A stretch of 64,000 nucleotides of DNA from Psychrobacter sp. 4Dc. Its GTDB lineage: Bacteria; Pseudomonadota; Gammaproteobacteria; Pseudomonadales; Moraxellaceae. Every line of letters begins with the position of its first letter. The stretch's first letter is position 1. Of the stretch, positions 10,332 through 20,759 are shown one piece after another. Position numbers and translations under genes: made by a program. Under the pieces are notes generated by a model, which saw only the letters and a program-made list of their open reading frames with translations, did no database searches and was not told where the DNA came from. The stretch lies in NCBI RefSeq assembly GCF_002836715.1, contig NZ_PJAT01000147.1, forward strand, positions 1 through 64,000, in the 5' to 3' direction.

Positions 10332-10790
10332 ATGTCCCTTATTAGTAGATATCAAATGAGCAGCCTTTTGGCTGCTGTTCTGTTGCTCACAGCTTGTGAG
10401 AAAACACCACCTGACCACCGCGCTCCTGTGATTCTGCCCTTATATACCGACGGGGATGCGGACAACGGCTCAATAATTTATAAAGATGCTTGCGGTCAAT
10501 GCCATCAACGTAATGCAGGTCTGAATAAAAAAGGCCCACAATTAATGAATATATATGGTGCGCCGGCTGCCGAGTTAAAAGACTATACCTACAGCAAAGG
10601 GTTAGAAGATTCAGGTTGGGTATGGGATGCAGAGACACTCGATCCATACATTGCAGATGCACAAAAAGCCATGCCAGACTCCAAAATGCTGTCTGACCCG
10701 ATGCCAGATGCGAAAGAGCGTGCTGATATTATTGCTTATTTATCTACGCTCCGTGCCGCTGCACCAACCGTTACAGATGATGTAAACTGA
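10332..10790 (+). CDS. lipoprotein c-type cytochrome
   Basis: Small class I cytochrome c, predicted to be membrane-anchored in the periplasm. A signal peptide ends in the lipobox LLTAC (Cys22 from this start). Haem attachment is CGQCH (Cys54, Cys57, His58), and the likely axial Met lies in MPDSKMLSDPMPD near the C-terminus. The frame also opens with TTG at 10323, but ATG at 10332 gives a more usual signal peptide; neither has a strong Shine-Dalgarno. It resembles soluble cytochrome c2/c550 types carrying electrons to an oxidase or peroxidase. The donor and acceptor are unknown. Confidence 0.85.
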   Translation: MSLISRYQMSSLLAAVLLLTACEKTPPDHRAPVILPLYTDGDADNGSIIYKDACGQCHQRNAGLNKKGPQLMNIYGAPAAELKDYTYSKGLEDSGWVWDAETLDPYIADAQKAMPDSKMLSDPMPDAKERADIIAYLSTLRAAAPTVTDDVN

Positions 10791-10832
10791 CTTATCATCG
10801 TTATGACCTAAAAAATGAGCCAATAACCTACT

Positions 10833-11858
10833 ATGACCCATGCAGCTAACGATAGATCATTATCTACCTCTCATATAACAGCGAATCCGCTTAGCCAGTC
10901 CATCCCTAGTACGGCTGATTTTCAACGCAATCAGCAGCAAATTGCACAGCTGTTAGCGCAATTAAATCAGATTGTATTGGACAAGCCGCAAGCAGTTAGG
11001 CTAGCACTCAGTTGTATCTTAGCAGGTGGTCATTTGTTATTGCAGGACTTGCCTGGTATGGGTAAGACGACTTTGGCACAGGGCTTGGCACAGCTGTTAG
11101 GTTTGAGCTTTAGCCGAGTGCAATTTACCAATGATATGTTGCCTGCTGATATTTTAGGTATGAGCATCTACGACCAAAGTAAACAGCAATTTGAGTTTCG
11201 TCCGGGCGCTATCTTTACACAGTTATTACTTGCTGATGAAATAAACCGTTCCAGTCCCAAAACGCAGAGTGCGTTGCTTGAAGCGATGGAAGAGCGCCAA
11301 GTCACACAAGATGGCCAGACTTATCCTTTGCCACAGCCATTCTTTGTCATTGCCACCCAAAATCCATTGCAACAAGCAGGTGTTTATCCGCTCCCAGAGT
11401 CGCAGTTAGACAGATTCTTGTTATGTTTATCGTTAGGTTATCCATCGCCTGCCGCAGAGCGTGAGCTGCTAAAAGGTAAAGATCGTCGCGAGCTGCTCAA
11501 AGATTTGGATACGGTGCTTGATACTGAAGCTGTACTATTGGCTCAGCAGGGTGTCAGGCAGGTTTATGTGGCAGATACTGTATTGGATTATTTGCAAAGA
11601 CTGGTTGCAAAAACTCGTGCAAGCCAAGAGTATCATGGTTTATCACCTCGCGGCGTATTGTCACTACAACGTGCTGCCCAAGCGCATGCCTATGTATCGG
11701 GATATATGGAAGTGACCCCTGAAGATATCCAAGCGGTGTTTGCTGCGGTCACTGATCATCGCCTCGGTCAGCGTTTCGTACCTGCACATGTGACTGGTGG
11801 ACAAGCGACAAAAACCATCGCCCAACGTATCCTAGCAGAAGTGTCAGTCGTTGCTTAG
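10833..11858 (+). CDS. MoxR-family AAA+ ATPase
   Basis: 341 residues. Walker A is LPGMGKTT (about 73-80), Walker B is LLLADEINR, and the MoxR signature SALLEAMEERQV follows, with sensor 1 ATQNP and the PLPESQLDRF box. MoxR ATPases act as chaperone-like remodelers and are typically encoded with DUF58 and transglutaminase-like proteins, exactly the neighbours here. The N-terminal ~30 residues are a variable Ser/Thr-rich tail. A 247-base spacer containing a dispersed repeat separates it from the DUF58 gene. Confidence 0.92.
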   Translation: MTHAANDRSLSTSHITANPLSQSIPSTADFQRNQQQIAQLLAQLNQIVLDKPQAVRLALSCILAGGHLLLQDLPGMGKTTLAQGLAQLLGLSFSRVQFTNDMLPADILGMSIYDQSKQQFEFRPGAIFTQLLLADEINRSSPKTQSALLEAMEERQVTQDGQTYPLPQPFFVIATQNPLQQAGVYPLPESQLDRFLLCLSLGYPSPAAERELLKGKDRRELLKDLDTVLDTEAVLLAQQGVRQVYVADTVLDYLQRLVAKTRASQEYHGLSPRGVLSLQRAAQAHAYVSGYMEVTPEDIQAVFAAVTDHRLGQRFVPAHVTGGQATKTIAQRILAEVSVVA

Positions 11859-11916
11859 CAGCTGGCAGACTGTTTGACCGTATTGATTAACTGCATCGGT
11901 GAAACGTAGTTCTACA

Positions 11917-12025
11917 CATAGTCAAAGCTATATAACTTAGAAAAAATATCAAAGTCACTCAGTTTACTATTTACGGTATTTTCCCCCGCTTTTCTTGTAT
12001 TCAAATTGTCCTGAATCAACTGTAT
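11917..12025 (+). repeat. dispersed ~107-bp repeat, copy 1 (most diverged)
   Basis: Fourth and weakest member of the 107-bp family also found at 30442, 32549 and 42033. The ends CATAGTCAAAGCTATATAA and GAATCAACTGTAT and the core CTTTTCTTGTATTCAAATTG align with the other copies, but the middle differs. It has inserted between moxR and the DUF58 gene. Confidence 0.55.
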
Positions 12026-12105
12026 CGTTCTATTCGTGAGTTTGTTTGTCAGTCAGATACAAATACTGACAGCATTGTTATTTAGATGGTAATAATAGGG
12101 TAGTC

Positions 12106-13122
12106 ATGAGCTTGTTACCAAAGACATTAACCGCACCAATAAAATCAGCTCTGAGCCGCTGGTTTGCCGCGCGTGCACCTAAGAGTGATAGTGCTACGCT
12201 TAATTTGCGTAATGTCTATATTTTCTTTAGTCGTGAAGGAGTGCTATTCGCCGTATTGTTAGTAATTACCTTTATCGCGGGTATCAACTATGGCAACAAC
12301 TTAGTGCTTGGTTTGTGCTTTTATCTGGTCAGTATTTGGCTAATTAGTTTTCATGTTACTTTTGCTCATATATCTGGTCTGCAAGTGCGTCTGCTAGAAG
12401 TCACTATGACAGAAGCTGGCTTGCCTGTTTGGGTTACGCTACAGTTGAATAGTGATAGTCGCCAACCAAGGCGCCAGTTGCTATTTGAATTTGAGCAGAT
12501 AACCAATAAAAAAACCAAAAATGGCACAAACACGCAAAGCTCAATACTCATCACACGATTACAAGGTGAGCAAGTCATTCGACTTCCTGTCCAGACTTAC
12601 AACCGTGGCCAACTTGAACTACCACGGTTAAAAATAAAAACAGTTTATCCCTTAGGTATCATGCGTGCATGGTCTTATGTCTACTTTGCGCGTACAGCTT
12701 GGGTATATCCAAAACCTGAAGTCTTCGACTGGCAAGCAAAATATGCAATCGCAAGCTTAGAGGACTTACCAACAGGTGGACAGTATAGACAGGGTCAGGA
12801 CGACTTTGAGCGATTAGATAACTATGTCGAGGGTGAGTCATTGGCCCGAGTCTCTTGGGGGCATGTAGCGCGGGGACAAGGCATGCTGACCAAGCACTTC
12901 GCTGATCCGGTCGGTCATGAGCAAACGCTTGATTATGCAGATATGCCAGCTGCACATCACGAGCAAAAACTTGCACAATTGGCTTATGGCGCATTGACGC
13001 TAGGTCAGCTAGGCGTGCCGTTTCAAATGCGTTTACCTAGTGATACTCCTGCTACTACGGAGATGGGTAACGGAGAATCCTTTGCGCAAGCATGCTTGCT
13101 AAGGCTTGCGAAAGCACCATGA
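12106..13122 (+). CDS. DUF58 domain protein
   Basis: 338-residue inner-membrane-associated protein. Two hydrophobic segments (about 44-90) are followed by a beta-rich region and the DUF58 core with LPTGGQYRQGQDDFERLD-type sequence, then LARVSWGHVARGQGMLTKHF. DUF58 proteins have a von Willebrand-like fold and work with MoxR ATPases. The stop overlaps the start of the transglutaminase gene (ATGA), so the two are translationally coupled. Confidence 0.9.
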   Translation: MSLLPKTLTAPIKSALSRWFAARAPKSDSATLNLRNVYIFFSREGVLFAVLLVITFIAGINYGNNLVLGLCFYLVSIWLISFHVTFAHISGLQVRLLEVTMTEAGLPVWVTLQLNSDSRQPRRQLLFEFEQITNKKTKNGTNTQSSILITRLQGEQVIRLPVQTYNRGQLELPRLKIKTVYPLGIMRAWSYVYFARTAWVYPKPEVFDWQAKYAIASLEDLPTGGQYRQGQDDFERLDNYVEGESLARVSWGHVARGQGMLTKHFADPVGHEQTLDYADMPAAHHEQKLAQLAYGALTLGQLGVPFQMRLPSDTPATTEMGNGESFAQACLLRLAKAP

Positions 13123-15383
13123 CCAATTCTAAACGCTTATCTTCTGCTGATGTTGATACACTGTCCACAGAGTATTCTGCGGTCGATGCTACAAAAACGG
13201 CCAGCTTTGAGCAGTTGGCTTTAGGTCAAAAAGTCTCAATTCGACCTGAGCGAAATGACGCTAAATGGTATCGTAAATTATTTGCACTGCCAGCTTATTA
13301 TTGGGTATTAATTGCTCAAGTCGTCGTTGTGTTACCGCATGCCGCACATTTGCCATTATGGCTGATAGGATTTGCCGCCGTCAGTATCGCCGCTCAATTG
13401 CCTCATATCAAAGCTAAATTCAAGAAACTATCGCACCTAAAACGTATTTATCAAAGTGTACAAATGCTAGGCTTTCTGCTGGGGCTATTAGGTCTGTGGC
13501 TAACCTACAATACAGCGTTTGGATTGGATATGGGCGTGGCGTTTTTAGTACTATGCTTAGTTAGTAAGCTATGGGAGCTATATAAGCGCCGCGATGCCTA
13601 TGTGGTTTTGAATTTATCATTGTTCGTGCTTGCGGCATTATTTTTGATGGACCAAGGTTTACTGACTACTTTAGAAGTGATCGTTGGCGCAGTCATTGTA
13701 TTGCTAGCATTTATTGCGCTTAATGATGATAGCAATGCTAGCGGTGATGGACGCTTGCGTACATTGGGTGTGTTAGGGGTTGGCGCGTTACCATTATTGG
13801 TGGTGCTATTTCTGTTTTTTCCGAGACTGCCGCCGCTGTGGTCAGTGCAGCTCTCAGGTCAGCAAGCCGTTACTGGCGTCTCTGACAGTATGTCGCCTGG
13901 TGATTTTGCTAATTTAGGACAGTCTACTGAGCTGGCTTTTCGGGTAGAGTTTGCAGATGAGCGTCCACCGCAGCAGCAGCTGTATTGGCGTGGTTTGGTA
14001 TTTAGTGATTTTGATGGGGTTACATGGCGACTAGCCTCTCGAAGGGATCAATGGTCGTCGAGATTGCAAGCACCTGCATGGATTCAGAATGCCTTTGCTA
14101 CTGTACCTGACGAATTAAGGGCGGCACCTGTCAATTACAAGGTTATCTTAGAACCCACTCAGCAAAATTGGCTATTTGGTCTTGATTATCCGTTCTCTGA
14201 GCAGCCAGATATCAATACTACCTCTGAATTTACCTTATCAAAGGGTCAACCTGTTACGCAGCAGCTTCGCTATGATGTGCTGCAGTTTGCACAGATGCGT
14301 ATTGATCCAGTTCTGATAGAGGCATCAAGACGTGAGAACCTTGCCTTGCCTAACGAAGGTAACCCTCAATCGCGCGCGCTTGCTAAGCAGTTATTTGAGC
14401 AGTCAGGTTCAGACCCTGTTCGCTACATCGCTGCTATTGAGCAATGGATTAATCGAACAGAGTTTCGCTATACGTTGTCGCCACCACGGCTCAATACCAA
14501 TCGTATTGACGAATTTTTATTTGAAACCAAAGCAGGGTTTTGTGAGCATTATTCGTCAAGCTTTACCTTTATGCTACGCGCCGCTGGTATTCCTGCACGA
14601 GTAGTAGCGGGCTATCAAGGCGGTGAGCCGAGTCGCAATGGTAACGTATGGGAAGTGCGGCAAATGGATGCGCATGCATGGACTGAGGTTTGGCTTGAGG
14701 GTCAAGGCTGGGTACGTGTGGATCCGACAGCCTTTGTGGCGCCTGAGCGAGTAGAGCAAGGTATGAATACGATGACCCAGCAGCAAGGGGCGGCTATGTT
14801 TGGCAATGGCGCCAGTGCACAAATCAGCTATCAGCAGTATCAAATGCTGCAAACGCTACGCCGACTATCAGACCAAGCGAGCTACTACTGGCAAAAAGAC
14901 GTAGTCGGCTATGACCAAGACAAACAGGTCGACTCGCTACTCAAATGGTTCAATATCAGCTCAATCATGCAGCAAATCATTTGGTTAGCCACCAGTGCGG
15001 TTTCCGTTATGGCTATCTTAGTATTTGTCATTTGGTATCGCCGCCGCAAGCGTTGGCATCCAGCAGACCTACCTCTTGCTCAGCTCTCAAAACGTGTTGC
15101 CAAACACGACAAATTATTAGCCCGCAATGATAATGAAGGGCAGCTAGCGTGGCTGGAACGTTTGGCATCAGCTATTGATAGCCGTCAGGGTGACAATACC
15201 CAATCTGCTACGAGTCAGCTAACAGATAGTAGCGACCCAATCGTTATTCAGACAAAGCTTATTGAAATTAGACAAAACTACCGTCAGTTACGCTATGGAC
15301 GACTGAGTACATTTGATAGCAGTCATAGCGAGTATCAAGAACGACTCAAACAACTTAAAAAAGATGTACGCGCATTATTATAG
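13119..15383 (+). CDS. tgpA: TgpA-like transmembrane transglutaminase (DUF3488)
   Basis: About 754 residues. The N-terminal third has five or six membrane helices, then a periplasmic domain with a transglutaminase triad: Cys in AGFCEHYSSSF, His in DAHAWTEVW, and Asp in WVRVDPTAF. One more membrane helix (about 620-640) and a DUF4129-type tail follow. P. aeruginosa TgpA is an essential or fitness protein of unknown substrate that has this architecture and sits with moxR and DUF58 genes. The frame opens at 13092, but ATG at 13119 overlaps the upstream stop as ATGA, so I prefer it. Confidence 0.9.
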   Translation: MTNSKRLSSADVDTLSTEYSAVDATKTASFEQLALGQKVSIRPERNDAKWYRKLFALPAYYWVLIAQVVVVLPHAAHLPLWLIGFAAVSIAAQLPHIKAKFKKLSHLKRIYQSVQMLGFLLGLLGLWLTYNTAFGLDMGVAFLVLCLVSKLWELYKRRDAYVVLNLSLFVLAALFLMDQGLLTTLEVIVGAVIVLLAFIALNDDSNASGDGRLRTLGVLGVGALPLLVVLFLFFPRLPPLWSVQLSGQQAVTGVSDSMSPGDFANLGQSTELAFRVEFADERPPQQQLYWRGLVFSDFDGVTWRLASRRDQWSSRLQAPAWIQNAFATVPDELRAAPVNYKVILEPTQQNWLFGLDYPFSEQPDINTTSEFTLSKGQPVTQQLRYDVLQFAQMRIDPVLIEASRRENLALPNEGNPQSRALAKQLFEQSGSDPVRYIAAIEQWINRTEFRYTLSPPRLNTNRIDEFLFETKAGFCEHYSSSFTFMLRAAGIPARVVAGYQGGEPSRNGNVWEVRQMDAHAWTEVWLEGQGWVRVDPTAFVAPERVEQGMNTMTQQQGAAMFGNGASAQISYQQYQMLQTLRRLSDQASYYWQKDVVGYDQDKQVDSLLKWFNISSIMQQIIWLATSAVSVMAILVFVIWYRRRKRWHPADLPLAQLSKRVAKHDKLLARNDNEGQLAWLERLASAIDSRQGDNTQSATSQLTDSSDPIVIQTKLIEIRQNYRQLRYGRLSTFDSSHSEYQERLKQLKKDVRALL

Positions 15384-15478
15384 AGATTTTTGATCATAGT
15401 GTTATTAACTTGCTAAGGTGTTTTGAGCTAATTAAAAAATAGATAAGCGAATTAGTGAATAAGTAGAGAGGTGGTTAT

Positions 15479-15766
15479 ATGGCGATATATGTAGATTTTG
15501 TACAGATAAAATTCAAAGGCCATAAGTGGTGTCATATGTTGGCGGATAGCTTGCAAGAGCTGCATGATTTTGCGGCATTTATTGATGTGGATGCGCGTCT
15601 ATTTCATCGTAACGCTAGCTATCCTCACTATGATATCACGGTTCAAATGCGTGAAATCGCTATTGCACAAGGTGCTATTCCTGCCGATAGAAAAAAGATT
15701 ATCGAGTGTGCAAAGAAATTAAAAGTAGAGCTGAATGACCAGATAGAGCAATCTAGTCATTCTTAA
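15479..15766 (+). CDS. DUF4031 domain protein
   Basis: Small soluble protein of 95 residues beginning MAIYVDFVQIKFKGHKWCH, with LHDFAA, GDAR-like DARLFHRNASYPHYD, and a basic C-terminus. This matches the DUF4031 pattern, whose function is unknown. A GAGAGG Shine-Dalgarno lies upstream. It follows tgpA by 95 bases on the same strand but may be an independent gene. Confidence 0.8.
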   Translation: MAIYVDFVQIKFKGHKWCHMLADSLQELHDFAAFIDVDARLFHRNASYPHYDITVQMREIAIAQGAIPADRKKIIECAKKLKVELNDQIEQSSHS

Positions 15767-15856
15767 TATGAGGATTTTTCAAGTAAATAAGTAATGTTTC
15801 AATTGTCTGTTCACTTATCTAATCGAATGTATATTTATTCAACTATACCAAACACA

Positions 15857-16375
15857 TTATTTTGCCGTTGCTGCAGTACTGATAGCGTTAAGTGCTTTTG
15901 AAATATTAGCAATCTCAGTATCGCAACCTTTGATATTGTGACGTGTCTTGAGGTAGTCAGGGTTGTTGTATGACAGCCATACTTTCTTATCAGCATCTTC
16001 GCTAATTAAGATTTTTTGCGGCAAATCAATGGCAACGGTTTGCTCACAGTTCATTAATGGCGTACCCGCTTTAGGGTTGCCAAACATAACGACTTGCGTT
16101 GGTCTCAATGATAAGTCGGCACTCTGTGCATTTTTCTGATGATCGACTCGTGCAAATACTTTCATACCCTTGCTTTCGATCACTGAGACCAGTTTGTCTG
16201 CGGTATCTTGGACGGAGTGATTACTTTGCATGGTCACCAAGCCTTTTTCAGCATTGATAGAGGTTGTTGTGTCTGTCATAGCACCAGTGCTATTGGTTTT
16301 ATCCAGCAGCGTATCGATACTGGCACAAGAGGAAACGGCCACTGCTAGCGCAGCTATAGAGACGATTTTAATCAT
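15857..16375 (-). CDS. DUF302 domain lipoprotein
   Basis: 172 residues. The signal peptide ends in VSSC (Cys17), so it is probably a lipoprotein. The DUF302 core runs from the NHSVQDTADKLVSVIESKGMKVFARVDH segment to VVMFGNPKAGTPLM and KVWLSYNNPDYL. DUF302 proteins are widespread periplasmic proteins of unclear role. A hydrophilic linker (about 18-45) joins lipid anchor and domain. Confidence 0.85.
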   Translation of the reverse strand: MIKIVSIAALAVAVSSCASIDTLLDKTNSTGAMTDTTTSINAEKGLVTMQSNHSVQDTADKLVSVIESKGMKVFARVDHQKNAQSADLSLRPTQVVMFGNPKAGTPLMNCEQTVAIDLPQKILISEDADKKVWLSYNNPDYLKTRHNIKGCDTEIANISKALNAISTAATAK

Positions 16376-16486
16376 AATTACACCTTTAAGTTATCTGTAG
16401 TATGGTCAGTCCTAACTATAATGAGCAACACCGAATATTCATTGTGCGTAATCAGGTTTGTGATTGCAATACGTCTTAATAGAACG

Positions 16487-17407
16487 TTAAACCAAATGTT
16501 CTGCCAAATAATCTACGAGCAGCCTAATCTTTGGTGATAAATGGCGGTTATGCGGATAAATGGCCCAAATGCTTTCTTCGGGCTCTCTATAGTCATCAAG
16601 TAAACTAACTAACTCGCCAGACGCTAAGTACTTTTGCACATAATAATCAGGCAGCTGTACGATACCCAGCCCTTTTAGCGCAGCATCGACCAGACTATAG
16701 CCGCTGTTATATTGCACCGTACCAGAGACACGCAGGTTCCTTTCTACGCTCGTTTGTTGGTTGTCCGTCTTACCATGAGTATTACTGTTCTCTTTTGTTT
16801 TAGTGGTATCTATAAAGTGCCAGTAGTCACGAGTACCCAATAGGCAGTTATGTTGACTTAAATCACTTAAATGATGTGGTATGCCGTGTTTTTTTAGATA
16901 AGAGGGCGCCGCGCAGACAAAATTAGTACGCAAGCTAAGTTTCTTTGCCATCATCGTCGAGTCGTGCAATTTGCCAATACGAATGGCCAAATCATAACCC
17001 CCTTCAATCAAGTCGATTTTCTGATTACTCAAAAAGGCAGTCACTTCGATATCGTGATACTGCATCATAAAATCATTGATCAGTGGTAATAACTGCTGCT
17101 CACCATAAGTAACGGGTGCTGTTAGTTTTATCCTGCCTTGAGGCTTTGACTGTAAGTTGCTTACGGCTTGCTCAGCGGCATCCAAGCCATCAAGTACACT
17201 GCGGCAGTGCTGATAGAATACACGGCCTTCTTCAGTTAGTGAGACCTTACGCGTGGTTCGATATAGCAGCTTTATGTTTAAACGTTTCTCTAACGCGCTG
17301 ATCTGGCGGCTGACTTGTGCAGTCGAGATACCCAGCTCTTTCGCACCACGTGTAAAGCTCTCGTATTCTGCAACATAGACAAACTCACTAATCCCTTCCC
17401 AGCGCAT
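16487..17407 (-). CDS. LysR-family transcriptional regulator
   Basis: About 306 residues. The N-terminal winged helix reads FVYVAEYESFTRGAKELGISTAQVSRQISALEKRL, and a LysR substrate-binding domain follows with GYDLAIRIG and GIVQLPDYYV. The frame opens with TTG at 17419, but the ATG at 17407 is the usual beginning (MRWEGISEF). It is divergent from the formaldehyde dehydrogenase gene, which such regulators often control. A Lys/Asn/Thr-rich insert lies near residues 205-225. The inducer is unknown. Confidence 0.88.
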   Translation of the reverse strand: MRWEGISEFVYVAEYESFTRGAKELGISTAQVSRQISALEKRLNIKLLYRTTRKVSLTEEGRVFYQHCRSVLDGLDAAEQAVSNLQSKPQGRIKLTAPVTYGEQQLLPLINDFMMQYHDIEVTAFLSNQKIDLIEGGYDLAIRIGKLHDSTMMAKKLSLRTNFVCAAPSYLKKHGIPHHLSDLSQHNCLLGTRDYWHFIDTTKTKENSNTHGKTDNQQTSVERNLRVSGTVQYNSGYSLVDAALKGLGIVQLPDYYVQKYLASGELVSLLDDYREPEESIWAIYPHNRHLSPKIRLLVDYLAEHLV

Positions 17408-17615
17408 GATTATTACCAATATGTAAAAGATATTTGCAAATATAGCATATTGTTATCTGCTCAGAAATAAATATAATGGTTAGTATCAATGTAAATAGAT
17501 GCTGCTTTATGGTCATCAATGCTTGCCTACAGAGGGCAGGCAAGATAAGCTCAGTCTATCTTTATTTGTTTTAACTGTAGATATAGTGACCGCTAAAATC
17601 CATAAGATGGGTTAG

Positions 17616-18830
<1,215 letters not shown>

Positions 18831-18881
18831 TCAACAAAGACAGCAACGACGTTATTGTCTTAGAAATACTTTATTAAAAAC

Positions 18882-18915
18882 AAAAAGGCTGCTTCAATAT
18901 TGAGGCAGCCTTTTT
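18882..18915. terminator. bidirectional terminator between frmA and HAD gene
   Basis: Hairpin with arms AAAAAGGCTGCTTCA and TGAGGCAGCCTTTTT around an ATAT loop, with A and T tracts on both sides, between convergent genes. Confidence 0.88.
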
Positions 18916-18954
18916 GTAATATTATTTCCACACATAGCTTAGTGATTGAAAGTC

Positions 18955-19650
18955 TCAAGCACTCTTTTTGCTAATGATTTGATCCGCTAATGTCGATAAG
19001 TCTGATGAGGTCAAGTCTGGAACTGGTACATTTGGCGCGTTTAGCATCGCATTATAAGGACGGGTCAAAAATGCACCGCGACAACCTGCCGCTTGTGCGC
19101 CTATGGTATCCCAGAGGTGACAGGCGACAAGGCATAAATCTGACGTATCAACGGCTAGCGTATCAGCCACCAATTGGTAAGTATCAGGTGCTGGCTTGAA
19201 TTTGCCAACAGTCTCAATACTAAAGTGCTGCTCAAAGAATTGACTGAGTCCTGCTTTTTCTAATGGCGTTGGAGACGCACTGCTTGCTGAATTGGTCAGC
19301 GTGACCAGTCGAAACCCTGCATCACGCAAACGAGTCAGTGCTGGCGCTGCATCAGGATGCGCAGGCAACGCACTCATTCTTTCTTTGAACTCATTGATAT
19401 CATCGTCTGTCAAAGTCACTTGTCTGATATCAGCAACCATTTGCAGAGCACCAACGCCAAGTTCACCAAAAGGCGTATAGAGGCCAGACAATGTCATAGT
19501 CTGTGAGTACAGTACTAGCTGAGCGAACCATTCTCGCAGTACTCTTTGCTTGCCAAAGACGCGCGTGAATAAAGGCGTTAGCGTGTCGATATCGAGCAAT
19601 GTTTCATTGACGTCGAACACAATAATCGAGGGAAAGCGTTCAGAAGACAT
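18955..19650 (-). CDS. haloacid dehalogenase, type II (HAD superfamily)
   Basis: 231 residues. The HAD motif I nucleophile is Asp13 in VFDVNETLLD, motif II is LTNS, motif III is KFKPAPDTY, and the C-terminal region has CLVACHLWDTIGAQAAG. This fits L-2-haloacid dehalogenase-like proteins of the HAD-IA class. The actual substrate could be a phosphate ester or haloacid. It is followed 44 bases upstream in map terms by the FrnE-like gene on the same strand, and the two may form an operon. Confidence 0.85.
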   Translation of the reverse strand: MSSERFPSIIVFDVNETLLDIDTLTPLFTRVFGKQRVLREWFAQLVLYSQTMTLSGLYTPFGELGVGALQMVADIRQVTLTDDDINEFKERMSALPAHPDAAPALTRLRDAGFRLVTLTNSASSASPTPLEKAGLSQFFEQHFSIETVGKFKPAPDTYQLVADTLAVDTSDLCLVACHLWDTIGAQAAGCRGAFLTRPYNAMLNAPNVPVPDLTSSDLSTLADQIISKKSA

Positions 19651-19694
19651 AAAGTATCCTTTTATAGAGTGACATTTTTATAACGTCAGGTGGT

Positions 19695-20348
19695 TTACTC
19701 AGTCATGTTGGCCAACTGCTCTAAGATACTGATGTAGTTCTCGACCCCTTGCGCGCCGCTGACCAGATGACGCTCATTAAAGATAATCGCTGGTACACTT
19801 TGGATGCCTTGCTGTTGCCAATGCTGCTCTTCTGCTCGTACTTCTTTTGCAAAAAATTGACCTTCTAACACTGCCAATGATTCACTACGATCAAGCCCAG
19901 TCTCTGCTGCAATATCGGCAAGCACATTAATATCTGAGATGTCTCTGTTATTGGTGAAATGTGCGGCAAACAAGGCTTGCTTTAATTCATGCATGCGGCC
20001 TTGTTGATCAGCGAAATGTAGCAGCTGATGCAAATTAAAGGTGTTGTGCATACGTGTATCATCATTGAAATTAAATTCAAAGCCAACTTCCTGTCCAGCT
20101 TCAGTCATTCTGACTCGGCTAGCATCTGATTCTTGCTTGGTAGAGCCGTACTTTTCAATAATATGCTCACGTAGATTTTGACCTTCGCTTGGCATGTTTG
20201 GGTTTAGCTCAAACGGATGCCAGTGGATAGTGTGAGCGGTATTGGTTTGCTCAAGTGCTGCTGCTAATTGGCGATAACCGATGACGCACCAAGGGCAGAC
20301 GACATCTGAGACGATATCTATTCGGAGTGGTTTTTCTGATGTGCTCAT
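19695..20348 (-). CDS. FrnE-like DsbA-family oxidoreductase
   Basis: 217-residue cytoplasmic thioredoxin-fold protein. The active-site CPWC is at Cys18-Cys21 within DIVSDVVCPWCVIGYRQL, and the cis-Pro loop is IQSVPAIIFNERHLVSGAQG. There is no signal peptide, unlike periplasmic DsbA. FrnE relatives act in polyketide biosynthesis or in protection from oxidative stress; the exact role here is unknown. Divergent from the nitroreductase gene across a 400-base region that holds candidate operators. Confidence 0.88.
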   Translation of the reverse strand: MSTSEKPLRIDIVSDVVCPWCVIGYRQLAAALEQTNTAHTIHWHPFELNPNMPSEGQNLREHIIEKYGSTKQESDASRVRMTEAGQEVGFEFNFNDDTRMHNTFNLHQLLHFADQQGRMHELKQALFAAHFTNNRDISDINVLADIAAETGLDRSESLAVLEGQFFAKEVRAEEQHWQQQGIQSVPAIIFNERHLVSGAQGVENYISILEQLANMTE

Positions 20349-20429
20349 ATTTCCTCGCGGGTATTATTATTTATGTTTTGTTTGGGATGTATGGATAGAG
20401 GCATATCAGTTGGAATCAAGCAGATATAC

Positions 20430-20457
20430 CTAGTTATCAGACAACTATAACTAGTTA
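20430..20457. promoter_or_regulatory. candidate operator with CTAGTTAT/ATAACTAG inverted repeat
   Basis: Within the 411-base divergent spacer between the FrnE-like and nitroreductase genes there is CTAGTTAT, nine bases, ATAACTAG, and the right half is part of a perfect TAACTAGTTA palindrome (20448-20457). This looks like tandem binding sites for a dimeric regulator. No such regulator gene lies beside it. The rest of the spacer shows only an AT-rich 3' half and the tandem repeat at 20696. Confidence 0.4.
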
Positions 20458-20695
20458 CCATGTATCAAGTCAGTTCATACTAAGAGAATGACTAAGTGAT
20501 TACAATGTAGTCTGCGCAGTCGGCGTCGCCAATTCGGTAGCGTAATTGTAACCATTACTAATAAGAAAGTAGGCGTTTTTGCAATACTCTGACTCAGTCA
20601 TAACAAAACCTACGAATACTTAACCAAGCAGGCATGGTCACAAAATAGCTTTTTATTTAAAGTGGCTTCGTTGAAATGATAATTGAAGAAGAAAG

Positions 20696-20733
20696 ATTCT
20701 AATAAAGAATAAAAATTCTAATAAAGAATAAAA
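20696..20733 (+). repeat. two tandem 19-bp copies
   Basis: Exact tandem duplication of ATTCTAATAAAGAATAAAA immediately upstream of the nitroreductase gene. It may alter promoter or 5' UTR length; no function is evident. Confidence 0.8.
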
Positions 20734-20759
20734 AATTAATATCAATAATGGAGTCACAG

